Part shown: positions 1 through 10,229 of the stretch, one piece after another | Layout: every line of letters starts with the position of its first letter | Position numbering within the stretch: the first letter of the stretch is position 1 | Assembly: GCA_944323945.1 (NCBI GenBank) | Contig: CALUUL010000010.1 | Span: forward strand, 1 to 43,366 | Length of the DNA: 43,366 bases | From: Candidatus Gastranaerophilales bacterium | GTDB taxonomy: Bacteria > Cyanobacteriota > Vampirovibrionia > Gastranaerophilales > Gastranaerophilaceae | Direction: 5' to 3' | Position numbers and translations under genes: made by a program | Notes under the pieces: model-generated | What the model saw: the letters and a program-made list of their open reading frames with translations, nothing else | Told to the model about the DNA's origin: nothing | Database searches by the model: none

Positions 1-1473
1 ATACTTTTTTGATGAAAACTTATATAGAAAATATGGTAGGAAAACAAGTAAGTATGCTTGTGAAATAAATTCTATTCTATAAAAACATCCAAAATCAGTT
101 CTTCCTAAAGTATAACTTAATGATATTATTGGTAAAATAATTGTAAATAGTAGAAATAAAATAGAATTAATATTTCCTTTGTTTTTTATTTGTTTGATTA
201 ATTCTAATAATAGAATAGGGAGAAAAATTAAAGCAAAAAGTTTATATGTATATACCAATAATCGTGAAATATATAATGTAAATTCTCCATATGAATTACC
301 AAATGCCCAAAAGTTACCTTTTATATATTCTGGGGCTTCTTTTATGTATTCAATTATTGATGAATGTGAACAAATTAATAATAAAACTAATGGTAAAAGT
401 GACATAATTATTTTTATTAATTTTTTTTCATCTTCATTTTCTTGTATTTTAAGGACTTGATAAATTATTATTGGAATACTTGAAATAAGCCAGAAAGTTC
501 CAATTGTTGTCCACGTCATACAGAATAAAAAAGATATTATACTGAATATGCATAACCATATATATCTTCTTTTTAGAATATTATCCTGTATTAGTAACAA
601 AATTGTAGTTGCGTAAAATACGGTAATATTGTTTGCATTGAAAAATAATAATGGTGCTATAAATAGTTTATTTTTTTTAAAAATAACTAATCCGGATAAT
701 ATTGTTGCAATTAATAATAAATTTCTGAATAAAATTTCCCCCAAACAATAACCGTAGACATTATTTTCTCTAAAAATATAACATCCAATCCAACTGGGAA
801 TTACATCTATATATCCATGGACGAGCATTATGTCTTTATAATATTCCATATTAAAGTTGTTATGAAGGAAAAATGTTGCAAATTTTTCCCCAAAATGATG
901 ATCATCAGTTGGAACATACGAGACATTGTACGTGTTGACTAGTATTGCAAAAATAATTGAAGTTATTATTAATACTGAAAATTTTGGGTTATTTTCTTTT
1001 TGGGAAATCTTCAATACATCATATACAGAAATTAGAATTAGAAATGCTATAATTAATATTAAGATAGGATAAATTTCTTTATTAAAAGGGTGTAAAAAAA
1101 TAAAGCCCAAAACACCTATTAACTGATATTTTAATAAAAAATATTTAATTTTATTTATTGTAGAATGTGTGTTTTTTTCATTAGTTTTATTTTCGTTGAC
1201 TTCTTTATTTTTTCTATTTATTTTTATTTTTTGTTTAATAAATAATATTAAATTTATAAAAATAAAGAAAAACAATAAATAAATAAAATAAATATATATA
1301 TCAAAATTCTTATTGTATCCGGAATAAATTGAAGGACCAACATAAAAATCATTTAATGATGAATAAGGATAAACATTACATAATAAAAAATAAGTAATTA
1401 TTGTCAAAACAAGAGATAAAAATGTTGTTAGTAGTATATCTGTAAAATTGTAATTATTAATTAATTTTTTCAT
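1..1473 (-). CDS. Polytopic membrane protein, GT-C-like, partial (3' end outside window)
   Basis: The minus-strand frame is open from an ATG at 1473 to base 1 with no stop, giving at least 491 codons. The product is very hydrophobic, with many predicted membrane segments. A charged, poorly hydrophobic stretch at about residues 90-125 lies between two membrane segments. A conserved-looking PTDDHHFGE motif near residue 190 follows a membrane helix. Acidic-plus-histidine motifs in such a loop occur in GT-C type lipid-linked sugar transferases and related polysaccharide membrane proteins, but I do not recognise the exact family. It is divergent from the cyclase gene at 1570. The C-terminus is missing because the window ends. 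Confidence 0.75.
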   Translation of the reverse strand, partial: MKKLINNYNFTDILLTTFLSLVLTIITYFLLCNVYPYSSLNDFYVGPSIYSGYNKNFDIYIYFIYLLFFFIFINLILFIKQKIKINRKNKEVNENKTNEKNTHSTINKIKYFLLKYQLIGVLGFIFLHPFNKEIYPILILIIAFLILISVYDVLKISQKENNPKFSVLIITSIIFAILVNTYNVSYVPTDDHHFGEKFATFFLHNNFNMEYYKDIMLVHGYIDVIPSWIGCYIFRENNVYGYCLGEILFRNLLLIATILSGLVIFKKNKLFIAPLLFFNANNITVFYATTILLLIQDNILKRRYIWLCIFSIISFLFCMTWTTIGTFWLISSIPIIIYQVLKIQENEDEKKLIKIIMSLLPLVLLLICSHSSIIEYIKEAPEYIKGNFWAFGNSYGEFTLYISRLLVYTYKLFALIFLPILLLELIKQIKNKGNINSILFLLFTIILPIISLSYTLGRTDFGCFYRIEFISQAYLLVFLPYFLYKFSSKKY

Positions 1474-1569
1474 ATATAAATACCTTAAGCTAAATGTTAG
1501 CATATTTTGAGTATTCGTTACTAATAGTTAATTTTTTGCAAATTATATCTATTAAGCTAAAATTATTCT

Positions 1570-3534
1570 ATGAACAAAAATTTTACATCTAAATTTTTAA
1601 TTATTTTAATATTTTTTATTATTTCTGTTGGTGTTTATATATTGTCATCAACCTTTTTAGATAACAAGATAAATGATACATTTACTAAAATTTTAGTAAA
1701 TGTCCAGAACAAACAGTCATCAAATGATATCGTATTAATTGTAATTGATAATAAATCTTTAAAAAGAATTCCTTGGCCTTGGAGCAAAGATCTTTTTTCT
1801 GATATGTTTTATTTTCTTGAAAAAAATGCTGGTGCCAAAGCAATAATATTTCAAAATCTTGTTGTATTTCCAGATACGTATAGACCAAATGCTGATAATA
1901 TATTTTTTAAAAGTTTAAAAGGACAAAATAGCCTTATAAATAGTTATATTTTACTTAATTCAAATGTTGCCGGTGATGTTCTACCTCAAGAATATCTTTC
2001 TATATTTCAAAATAAGTCAAATGTAAAAATTATTGATAAAACAACAAAAAAAATTATACCTTCATATAAAGCTGTAATTCATCTACCTAAGGATTTTTTA
2101 TTAAATACAAAATTTCTTGCTTCATCTATTATCACTGAAGATAAAGATGAAATAGTAAGAAATTACATGCCTGTTGTATATTTTAATGGTAATTATTTGC
2201 CGTCAATAGCTCTTAGTGCATATGCAATGTATATGGGGATTGATAAATTTATTTTATATGATGATTATTTATGTACAGATGATAACTGCCATACACTAAA
2301 AATGCCAATATATTACACCAAAAAGAAAGATTATATAGGCAATAATATATATGGTTTTTTTTCACATATAAATTGGTATAAACCCAAAAGTTTATATTAT
2401 TCATACAAAAAGTTTTCTGCTGATGATATTTTGATATCATATTATAATTTAAAAAATGGAAAAAACTCTAAAATTCCTTTGACTGAATTTAAAGATAAAA
2501 TTGTTGTAATTGGTTTAAATGCAGATAAAAATGTTTGGGATCAATTAAGTGAAACACAAATTTTAAAGAAACAAGCGGATATTGATGTTCATGCAACAAT
2601 GATTAATAATATGCTTGATAATTCTTTTAAGTCGATAAATAAAAATGATTATACGCTTTTAATAACTCTGATATTTTCTTTCTTCATTGTAAGAGGTTTT
2701 AGAAATTTTAGAAACAATTTATTGTTTACTACATTACTTTCAGGAATATATTTATTTTACTATTTGTATGAATATTATCTGAATCTTTATGTACCTCCAA
2801 TTACGCCTATTATTACAATGTATACTGTTGCAATTTTAAAAAATGCATATTCTATAGTTACTACCGATAAAACTACTGAAATATTAAAGCATGCAATGGG
2901 AAAATATGTATCAAAAGATGTAATGAAAAAAGTAATGTCAGACATTGACAAACTAAAACTTGGTGGTGTTCGTTCAACTGTTACTGTTTTATTTGTTGAT
3001 ATTAGAAACTTTACTCAGATTTCTGAGAAATTATCGCCACAAGATGTATCTTCAATTTTAAATGAATATTTTTCAACTATTGAACCTGTCGTTGGAAAAT
3101 ATCACGGCATTGTAAATAAATATATGGGTGATGGTTTGTTGGCTGTATTTGGCGAACCTATAAAAAATTCTATGCACGCTATGAACGCAATTAGATGTGG
3201 TATAGAGATAATTGAGGCAGTTAAGATATTGAGAGAAAAATTTATTAGAGAAGGAAAACCAATAATAAATGTTGGTATTGGTATTAATACCGGTGATGTT
3301 TTTGCCGGTAATATTGGTACAGAAGAAAGACTTGAATATACCGTTATTGGAGATAATGTTAACTTAGCTTATCGTATTGAATCATACAATCAAATTTTAA
3401 AAACACAATTTTTAATCAGTGAATATACATATGAATTTGTTAAAGATTATGTTGAAGTTGTAAAATTAAGTCAAGTAAACATAAAAGGCAAGTCAAAACC
3501 TATAGATATATATGAAGTTCTGAGTATAAAATAA
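1570..3534 (+). CDS. CHASE2-domain class III adenylate cyclase
   Basis: The N-terminus has one membrane helix (residues about 9-29), then an extracytoplasmic CHASE2-like sensor up to about residue 355, then clustered membrane helices (about 360-430) and a cytoplasmic class III nucleotide cyclase domain (about 470-650). The two metal-binding aspartates are D477 (in FVDIRNFT) and D521 (in KYMGDG). K517 and T591 sit at the purine-specifying positions and favour ATP over GTP. N598 and R602 are the transition-state residues. All catalytic residues are therefore present and cAMP synthesis is predicted. Its stop codon overlaps the recG start (TAATG), so the two are probably cotranscribed. The ligand of the sensor cannot be read from sequence. 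Confidence 0.92.
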   Translation: MNKNFTSKFLIILIFFIISVGVYILSSTFLDNKINDTFTKILVNVQNKQSSNDIVLIVIDNKSLKRIPWPWSKDLFSDMFYFLEKNAGAKAIIFQNLVVFPDTYRPNADNIFFKSLKGQNSLINSYILLNSNVAGDVLPQEYLSIFQNKSNVKIIDKTTKKIIPSYKAVIHLPKDFLLNTKFLASSIITEDKDEIVRNYMPVVYFNGNYLPSIALSAYAMYMGIDKFILYDDYLCTDDNCHTLKMPIYYTKKKDYIGNNIYGFFSHINWYKPKSLYYSYKKFSADDILISYYNLKNGKNSKIPLTEFKDKIVVIGLNADKNVWDQLSETQILKKQADIDVHATMINNMLDNSFKSINKNDYTLLITLIFSFFIVRGFRNFRNNLLFTTLLSGIYLFYYLYEYYLNLYVPPITPIITMYTVAILKNAYSIVTTDKTTEILKHAMGKYVSKDVMKKVMSDIDKLKLGGVRSTVTVLFVDIRNFTQISEKLSPQDVSSILNEYFSTIEPVVGKYHGIVNKYMGDGLLAVFGEPIKNSMHAMNAIRCGIEIIEAVKILREKFIREGKPIINVGIGINTGDVFAGNIGTEERLEYTVIGDNVNLAYRIESYNQILKTQFLISEYTYEFVKDYVEVVKLSQVNIKGKSKPIDIYEVLSIK

Positions 3535-5942
3535 TGACTAAAAATTATCTTGCAAATATAGATATAAATCAAATTAAACGAGCTATTGAGGTTGAGGAAA
3601 AATATAAATTCATAAACATTATGGGCAAGGAAATTGCCTTTTCTGGTTTTATGTTAAAACAGATAAAATTAATTTATAAGTTTTCTGGGAAAAATCCAAA
3701 GTGGCTTCCAATAATTGAATCTTTTGAATTTTATCCACAAGAAAATATTTTTCAACGAAAAAAAACTATTAATAGATTTATATCATTATTAAAAAAAGAA
3801 TTATCTACAGATAAATCTGAGGAAGAAAAATTACAAGAGAATTCAAAATCAATATTTGATGCAGATGTTATAACGTTGAAAGGGGTTGGTCCCAGGTTTG
3901 GCTATTTGTTAAACAAGCTTGGTATATTCTCTATATATGATTTAATTAGTTATTTCCCCAAAAAATATATAGATTATTCTTCTCGCTGTTTAATAAAAAA
4001 TTTAAGAGAAAATCAAAGTGTTACAATTTATGGAAAAATATCAGCTTTAAAAACTTATACGACGAAGAAAAATTTAACTATAATTAAAGTTACTGTGAGT
4101 GATGAATCTGGAACATTAGATTTAAATTTCTTTTATTCAAAAATTAATAAATTTTCTATAGAAAGGTACAAGTCTCAGTTCCCTAAAAGTGCATCTATAA
4201 TTGTGTCAGGTATTGCTAAATTTGATAAATTTTCATCAAAAATGACAATTGATAAGCCTCAATTTCAAGTATTAGGTGAGAATATTGTTGAAAATGAAAA
4301 TCTAAATTTAGCTAGAATTGTTCCTGTGTATCCGTTGGTAGAAAATCTTAATATCAAAGCACTACGGAAATCTATTTATAACGCAATTATTGAGTATAAG
4401 TCATGTATAGAAAATCTTGTACCTGATGAATTAATAAAAAAATACTCGATGTATGATAGAAAAAAAGCAATTGAGGTAATTCATTTCCCTCCGGATAATT
4501 CTCAGTTAGAGATTGCAAGGTTTACTCTTGTATATGAAGAATTGTTCTTATTGCAATTAAAGATGCTCTCATTAAGAGATTTTACATCAAAATCATATAA
4601 AACAGTTGCTTTAAATGTTAAAGATGATGGTTTAGTTCATAAGTTTATAAAAAGTTTACCTTTTGAATTAACGGATGCACAGAAAAGAGCAGTGAATGAA
4701 ATTTTAAATGATATAAATACAGATAAACCTATGCAAAGATTATTACAAGGAGATGTAGGAAGCGGAAAAACAGTGGTAGCTTGCATCATGCTTTTAGCTG
4801 CAATTGAAAACGGCTTTCAGACAGCTATAATGGCACCAACTGAAATATTAGCACAGCAACATTTTAACAATTTTATAAAATGGTTAACACCATTTGGCAT
4901 AAATATTGGCTTGTTTACTTCTTCTAATACAAAGAAGCAAAGAGAAAAACTTGAAAGAGATTTGAGAAACGGACAAATTAATATTGCAGTTGGTACTCAT
5001 TCTTTGATTCAAGACAACGTAGAATTTAATCACTTAGGAGCAATAGTAATAGATGAGCAACATCGATTTGGTGTTAAGCAAAGAAATATATTAAAAAACA
5101 AAGCAGAAATTCCGCAAATGCTTACAATGACAGCCACTCCAATTCCTAGAACATTAGCACTTACTGTACATGGTGATTTGGATTTAACAATTATAGATGA
5201 ACTGCCAAAAGGAAGAAAACCAATAAAAACTGCATTGCTAACAGCTTCTCAGAGAAAAAAAGCATATGAACTAATTCGTGAAGAAATTAGTAAAGGACAT
5301 CAAGCATATATTGTTTTTCCATTAATTGAAGAATCAGAAACATTATCAGCAAAAGCGGCTACAAAAGAGGCAGAAAATCTTCAAAAAGGTGTTTTTTCTG
5401 ATTTAAAGATTGGACTTTTACATGGAAAAATGAAAACAGAAGAAAAAGATAAAGTAATGTCTGATTTCAAAAATAAGATTTTTGATATTTTGGTTTGTAC
5501 AACCGTTGTAGAAGTTGGTGTTGATGTTCCTAATGCAACTGTCATTATGATTGAAAATGCAGAGAGATTTGGTTTATCTCAACTTCATCAATTAAGAGGC
5601 AGGGTTGGTAGAAATAGTCTTCAATCTTATTGTATTTTGGTCTCTTCAACAAAGAATGAGGATACTGTTAATCGTCTTAATGTTTTGGTGCAGACAAATG
5701 ATGGTTTTGTTATTGCTGAAAAAGATCTAGAAATTAGAGGTCCCGGAGAATTCTTAGGTATAAGACAGAGCGGTTTGGTTGAACTTCATCTTGCTGACTT
5801 AACAAAAGATTTATACATTCTTGAAATGGCAAGAAATGATGCGAAAGAATATGTTAAATCTTGTGATAAAGAAAAGTATCCAAATGCTTTAAAACAATAT
5901 TTAAAATCAATGTTGAGTATAATTGGTGATATTCCTAGTTAA
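3534..5942 (+). CDS. recG: ATP-dependent DNA helicase RecG
   Basis: This superfamily 2 helicase remodels stalled replication forks and branched DNA. The 802-residue product has an N-terminal extension of about 110 residues, a wedge/OB domain (about 150-250), and the two RecA-like domains. Walker A is GDVGSGKT at 406-413, the DExH box is DEQH at 507-510, motif III is TMTATPIPRT, and the HGKM and QLRGRVGR motifs of the second helicase domain follow. The TRG-like C-terminal region is present. The length is somewhat above the usual 680-780 because of the N-terminal extension. The start overlaps the stop of the cyclase by one base, indicating translational coupling. Confidence 0.97.
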   Translation: MTKNYLANIDINQIKRAIEVEEKYKFINIMGKEIAFSGFMLKQIKLIYKFSGKNPKWLPIIESFEFYPQENIFQRKKTINRFISLLKKELSTDKSEEEKLQENSKSIFDADVITLKGVGPRFGYLLNKLGIFSIYDLISYFPKKYIDYSSRCLIKNLRENQSVTIYGKISALKTYTTKKNLTIIKVTVSDESGTLDLNFFYSKINKFSIERYKSQFPKSASIIVSGIAKFDKFSSKMTIDKPQFQVLGENIVENENLNLARIVPVYPLVENLNIKALRKSIYNAIIEYKSCIENLVPDELIKKYSMYDRKKAIEVIHFPPDNSQLEIARFTLVYEELFLLQLKMLSLRDFTSKSYKTVALNVKDDGLVHKFIKSLPFELTDAQKRAVNEILNDINTDKPMQRLLQGDVGSGKTVVACIMLLAAIENGFQTAIMAPTEILAQQHFNNFIKWLTPFGINIGLFTSSNTKKQREKLERDLRNGQINIAVGTHSLIQDNVEFNHLGAIVIDEQHRFGVKQRNILKNKAEIPQMLTMTATPIPRTLALTVHGDLDLTIIDELPKGRKPIKTALLTASQRKKAYELIREEISKGHQAYIVFPLIEESETLSAKAATKEAENLQKGVFSDLKIGLLHGKMKTEEKDKVMSDFKNKIFDILVCTTVVEVGVDVPNATVIMIENAERFGLSQLHQLRGRVGRNSLQSYCILVSSTKNEDTVNRLNVLVQTNDGFVIAEKDLEIRGPGEFLGIRQSGLVELHLADLTKDLYILEMARNDAKEYVKSCDKEKYPNALKQYLKSMLSIIGDIPS

Positions 5943-5961
5943 GATTAAAAAGATATTTATT

Positions 5962-7647
5962 TTATATTTTTACAAATACAAACAAAGTCCAATCTCCGGC
6001 TTGTGTTATACTATCAAGTTTATAATTATCTTTAAAAGAATATAAAAGACTATTTTTAAGTGCAGAAAACGAAAGAAATATAAATGGTGTTCTTTCATAT
6101 TGTTTATTATCATTAACTATTCTTTGAATTTTATCATTTGATAGAAATGATACTGTATTCAAAAAGATAATTCCTATTCTATCGCCTTTTTGCATTTTAG
6201 AATTAAAATTATCTTGAACATACTTTAATATTATATTATTTGGAAATTCTTTGAAATAGTTTCTATATATATTTTTGCCTTGATGAATTGTTTCATAATA
6301 GTTGGGATTATTAAACATGAAATAATTAAAATTAAATTTATTAATTGAATAAAAATTATAATTATTATTTTTATTTAAGTATCGTTCAAACTTATCTTTA
6401 TCATAGTATGTTAATAAAACAATGTCATTATGTTTAAGACGAGAGTTCTCAAGTAAAGTAACAACAGCAAGATGTCCTTCGCTTCTTGTCCTTTGTGGTG
6501 CTGAATCTGTTGATGTTATTAAATAAAAGATATTTAAAAAAACAAAAATAATAATTATAAATTTTTTGATAAATTCTTTTTGAATAGAAATTAATCCTAA
6601 AGCAAAAACAAGAATCAATATAGGGTAAATTTCACAACAATATTTTGTTATAAGTATTATTTTACCGAATATTGAAAGCGTTATTAATGATATAAAAAAC
6701 AATAAAGCAGAAATAAAGTAATAATTTATTGTTGTATTTCGTTCTTTTAGTCCTCTATAAATTCCTATTATACCAATAATTGAAGGTAATATTGCGAATA
6801 ATATAAATATATAATTTAATTTTCCATATTGTGAAATATAAGCCCAAATTGTATCAGGTGCATTAACAATATTTGTTTGAATAGGTGAAAAATAATCTAT
6901 AAAACAAAATAGTATCTTTGAAATTGAAAAATTAGACCAAAATTGTGATAAAGAATTTGAAAATGCAACGGTAATTAAAAAAGGTGAAATTAGTATAACA
7001 ACAAGTAAAAAAGGAAAAATATACTTTAATATTTCAATAATATTTTGTGTTTTCTCTTTAAAAATTTTATTTTCTTTATATAAAAGTATAAATAAAGTTA
7101 ATATATTAAAGAATGAGAATATAATTCCTAATGTGTGTGTTGCACAAATTAGTGCATTTGTTGAAAAATATAAAATGTAGTTCTTTGCACTTTGCATTTT
7201 TTCAAGTTTAATAAAAAATATTAAAGATAATGAGCAAAAAAGCATAAGTAAACTATACAATCTTACTTCTTGTGCAAAATATATGTTAAAAGAGCTAATT
7301 GCAGTTAGAAATGAGCATAATAGGCCTAATTTTTTATTTTTTGTCTCTTTCCCAACAAAAAACATAGTAATAACAGTCAATAGAGAAGGAATTACTGATG
7401 AAATTCTTAACGAAATATCAGAGTCTTTAAATAAAAACATCCATAATTTTAAATAAATATAATATAGTGGAGCATGACAATTTCTGAACATTTCAGTAAG
7501 GAAATCAGAAAAATCTTTTTTTGATGCTATAAACCAGCTGACATATTCATCATTCCATAGACCTTCAGGCTTATCTATAAACCATAATCTGAAAAGAAAT
7601 GCAATTAAAATAACAATAAATAGTTTAAAAAAAGTATTGTTTTTCAT
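5962..7647 (-). CDS. GT-C family membrane glycosyltransferase (PMT/ArnT-like)
   Basis: This is a polytopic membrane protein of 561 residues. Its first periplasmic loop carries WNDE (D33, E34) and then NCHAPLYY around residues 57-63, the acidic pair and His-Pro-Leu-Tyr pattern of PMT_2/GT39/GT83-type transferases that use polyprenyl-phosphate sugars. At least ten hydrophobic segments follow, then a soluble C-terminal domain from about residue 390. It is divergently oriented to a GT2 enzyme whose relatives make polyprenyl-phosphate sugar donors. The pair could form a donor synthase plus membrane transferase, but that functional link is inferred from neighbourhood only. It converges on recG. Confidence 0.85.
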   Translation of the reverse strand: MKNNTFFKLFIVILIAFLFRLWFIDKPEGLWNDEYVSWFIASKKDFSDFLTEMFRNCHAPLYYIYLKLWMFLFKDSDISLRISSVIPSLLTVITMFFVGKETKNKKLGLLCSFLTAISSFNIYFAQEVRLYSLLMLFCSLSLIFFIKLEKMQSAKNYILYFSTNALICATHTLGIIFSFFNILTLFILLYKENKIFKEKTQNIIEILKYIFPFLLVVILISPFLITVAFSNSLSQFWSNFSISKILFCFIDYFSPIQTNIVNAPDTIWAYISQYGKLNYIFILFAILPSIIGIIGIYRGLKERNTTINYYFISALLFFISLITLSIFGKIILITKYCCEIYPILILVFALGLISIQKEFIKKFIIIIFVFLNIFYLITSTDSAPQRTRSEGHLAVVTLLENSRLKHNDIVLLTYYDKDKFERYLNKNNNYNFYSINKFNFNYFMFNNPNYYETIHQGKNIYRNYFKEFPNNIILKYVQDNFNSKMQKGDRIGIIFLNTVSFLSNDKIQRIVNDNKQYERTPFIFLSFSALKNSLLYSFKDNYKLDSITQAGDWTLFVFVKI

Positions 7648-7708
7648 TTATATTTTTTGTTTCATGTATACTAACAAAATAATTTTATCATATATTTGTT
7701 TGGTGAGT

Positions 7709-8647
7709 ATGAAATTAATAATTCAAATACCTTGTTATAATGAAGAAGTAGCATTGCCTGTTACATTGTCTCAATTGCCAAAGCATATTGAAGGAATCGA
7801 TATTATAGAAGTATTAATATCCGATGATGGTAGTACTGATAGAACTATTGAAATTGCGAAATCATACGGTGTAAATCATATTGTAACGTCAACTCATCAT
7901 AAAGGTCTTGCAAAAACATTTGTTGCTGGAATTCAAAAAGCAATTGCTGAAGGTGCTGATATAATTGTAAACACTGATGCAGATAATCAATATTGTGCTG
8001 ATGATATAGAAAAATTAGTAAGACCAATTATAGAAAAAAAAGCAGATATAGTAATCGGTGCAAGACCAATCAGTCAGATAAAAGAATTTTCATTATTTAA
8101 AAAATTTTTACAATTCTTTGGTTCGAAAGTTGTAAGATTATTGAGTTCTACAGCAACAGATGATGCACCAAGTGGTTTTAGAGCATTTTCTCGGGATGCT
8201 GCATTATCAATTAATGTTTTTGATAATTATACTTATACAATTGAAACTGTTATTCAGTCAAAAATAAAAGGGTTACATATATTATCTGTTCCAATAAGAG
8301 TTAATTCCTGTTATAGAAAATCAAGGCTAGTAAAAAATATTTTTACTTATGTTCAGAAAAATTCTTTTACAATTTTACGAATGTTTATTATATATAGGCC
8401 ATTTAGATTTTTTGCTACAATAGGTTCTTTTATTTCTTTTGTCGGGTTAATATTACTTTCGAGATTTTTATTTCTTTATTTTTTAGATCATGGTAATGGT
8501 CATATTCAATCACTAATTATTTCATCTATACTTGTTATTACAGGTATACAAATAATCATTTTTGGTGTTTTATCTGATTTATTGGCTATAAATAGAAAAC
8601 TTATTGAAGATATACAGGTCAGAGTTAAGAAAATGGAAAATAAATAG
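7709..8647 (+). CDS. Family 2 glycosyltransferase with C-terminal membrane helices (DPM1/GtrB-like)
   Basis: The GT-A fold begins at once with KLIIQIPCYNEE. ISDDGSTD is at 38-44 and the metal-binding DAD is at 90-92. The C-terminus carries two membrane helices around residues 235-290, as in polyprenyl-phosphate glucose/mannose synthases of the GtrB/DPM1 type. A longer frame opens at 7637, but that start would overlap the divergent neighbour and add a hydrophobic 24-residue leader before the canonical GT2 start. I therefore chose the ATG at 7709. It probably makes a lipid-linked sugar donor on the inner leaflet. The sugar is unknown. Confidence 0.9.
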   Translation: MKLIIQIPCYNEEVALPVTLSQLPKHIEGIDIIEVLISDDGSTDRTIEIAKSYGVNHIVTSTHHKGLAKTFVAGIQKAIAEGADIIVNTDADNQYCADDIEKLVRPIIEKKADIVIGARPISQIKEFSLFKKFLQFFGSKVVRLLSSTATDDAPSGFRAFSRDAALSINVFDNYTYTIETVIQSKIKGLHILSVPIRVNSCYRKSRLVKNIFTYVQKNSFTILRMFIIYRPFRFFATIGSFISFVGLILLSRFLFLYFLDHGNGHIQSLIISSILVITGIQIIIFGVLSDLLAINRKLIEDIQVRVKKMENK

Positions 8648-8690
8648 CTCTATCATATTAGAGTGTAGGCTAAGATAATTTTTTATAAAT

Positions 8691-10187
8691 ATGAAACATA
8701 ATCTTTTTATGAGGATTTTGTTTTTAATATTTTTCTTATTTTTCTTTAAAATATCTGCTTATGCAAATGTTGCAGAGTATATAGAATCATATACAAAATG
8801 TAGTGAAAATGCCAGTTATAAGTCATTTTCACAAATTATAAAAGGTGAAGCTTCTATCTCTGATATTGAAAAACAAATGATTTTAGATAAAGAAATATCT
8901 GACGAATTAAAGTCTCCATTTGTTTATACAGATTTAGAAGAATGTATAAAAATTGCGTTAGATAAAAACTACGATATTCAAATTAGTGCTGCAAATAAGT
9001 TAGAATCATTTTGGATAAATAAAAATGCATATTTCCAATTGCTGCCAGATGTATATTATGATTTTAATATAAGTAATCTTGGTGGTAGTTTTTTAGTTGG
9101 AGGAATTGTTGCAACTACGGTTCATGAAGTCCCTATTCAAAGTATATTTGGTGTAGAATGGTCGACAATTAACCAAGGTAAATATTTCTTTTATTTAGCT
9201 CAGACAAAAAATTTATTAAAATCTTCTACTGCTTCTTTAGAATATACAAAAGATGAAATTTTACTTTATACAGTTCAAGCTTATTATGATGTATTGGGAA
9301 TGAAGATGGAAATGGAAGTACAAAAAGTAAACCTATATGATAGACTAGAACAATTAAAATATACACAAGCTCGTTTCGATGCCGGTTTAGGAACTTTGTA
9401 TGATGTAAAAAGAGCTCAAGCAGAGTTTGCTGGTGCTCAACTTGAATATACAACAACAATAAATTCATTAAGATTGGCTCAGGCAAATCTTGCAAATATT
9501 CTTGGTATTGACATATTAACTGCGGTATATCCTTTTGAAATAGAAGTTGACAGCAGAGAGCTTATTGATCCCAATATTGATATAGAGGATTTATATAACT
9601 TTGCATTAGAAGCAAGAGAAGATATAAAAGCAAAAGAAGCTGAAATTAATGCTTATAGAGCACAAAGAAGTGCAAACTATACCGATATTATTCCAGCTAT
9701 AACAATGTCATACCAGAATGGATATGTTGGAACAAAAAGAGCAGGAATGTATCCAAATAACAGAATAACTCTAGATGTTAGAGCTTCACTTGGAAAAAAC
9801 ATGCTATTAGGTACAATTACTCAAATTAAAGCAGATTCAGCTGTTGTTAAACAGAAAAAGTTAGAATTAATTAACCTAAAGAGAAAAGTAAAAGAAGATA
9901 TACTAAATTCATATTATGACTCATTAAATGCTATTAAGAAAATAGAAGCTTCAAAAGTTGAAGTCGAAACGGCAAATGTTAGTTTAGATTTATCTTTGGC
10001 AAATATGAAAGCTGGTGAAGCAACTTTTATTGATGTAATATCATCTCAAAATTTGAAAGTAAAAGCAAATATTAATTTAATTAAAAATATGATAGAATAT
10101 AATAAAGCACAAACAAAATTATTGTTTGATATTGGTCTTATTTCTCCAAAAAATGTATTGAGAGGCTATAAAAATAAATTTTATTAG
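8691..10187 (+). CDS. TolC-family outer membrane channel protein
   Basis: A signal peptide with a long hydrophobic core (residues about 7-25) ends near AYA. The mature protein contains two OEP-type repeats rich in long alpha-helices. The segments TQARFDAGLGTLYDVKRAQAEF and NMKAGEATFIDVISSQNLK occupy the positions that mark the helical hairpins of TolC/NodT proteins. The 498-residue length is typical. It implies a Gram-negative envelope and a type I or RND-like export system, but no inner-membrane partner is adjacent. The MsbA-like exporter at 15380-17194 is a separate unit. No clear Shine-Dalgarno site precedes the ATG. Confidence 0.9.
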   Translation: MKHNLFMRILFLIFFLFFFKISAYANVAEYIESYTKCSENASYKSFSQIIKGEASISDIEKQMILDKEISDELKSPFVYTDLEECIKIALDKNYDIQISAANKLESFWINKNAYFQLLPDVYYDFNISNLGGSFLVGGIVATTVHEVPIQSIFGVEWSTINQGKYFFYLAQTKNLLKSSTASLEYTKDEILLYTVQAYYDVLGMKMEMEVQKVNLYDRLEQLKYTQARFDAGLGTLYDVKRAQAEFAGAQLEYTTTINSLRLAQANLANILGIDILTAVYPFEIEVDSRELIDPNIDIEDLYNFALEAREDIKAKEAEINAYRAQRSANYTDIIPAITMSYQNGYVGTKRAGMYPNNRITLDVRASLGKNMLLGTITQIKADSAVVKQKKLELINLKRKVKEDILNSYYDSLNAIKKIEASKVEVETANVSLDLSLANMKAGEATFIDVISSQNLKVKANINLIKNMIEYNKAQTKLLFDIGLISPKNVLRGYKNKFY

Positions 10188-10229
10188 TTTGTTGTTTCTG
10201 TTTTTATTATATTGAGCAAAGAGATAAGT

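Noticed and set aside
179..460. Plus-strand ORF of 93 residues
   Set aside because: It is antisense to a minus-strand frame open from 1473 to base 1 that encodes a convincing membrane protein.
7637..7708. Upstream start of the GT2 glycosyltransferase
   Set aside because: It overlaps the divergent gene's start and adds a leader not expected in the family. The ATG at 7709 begins directly at the fold.
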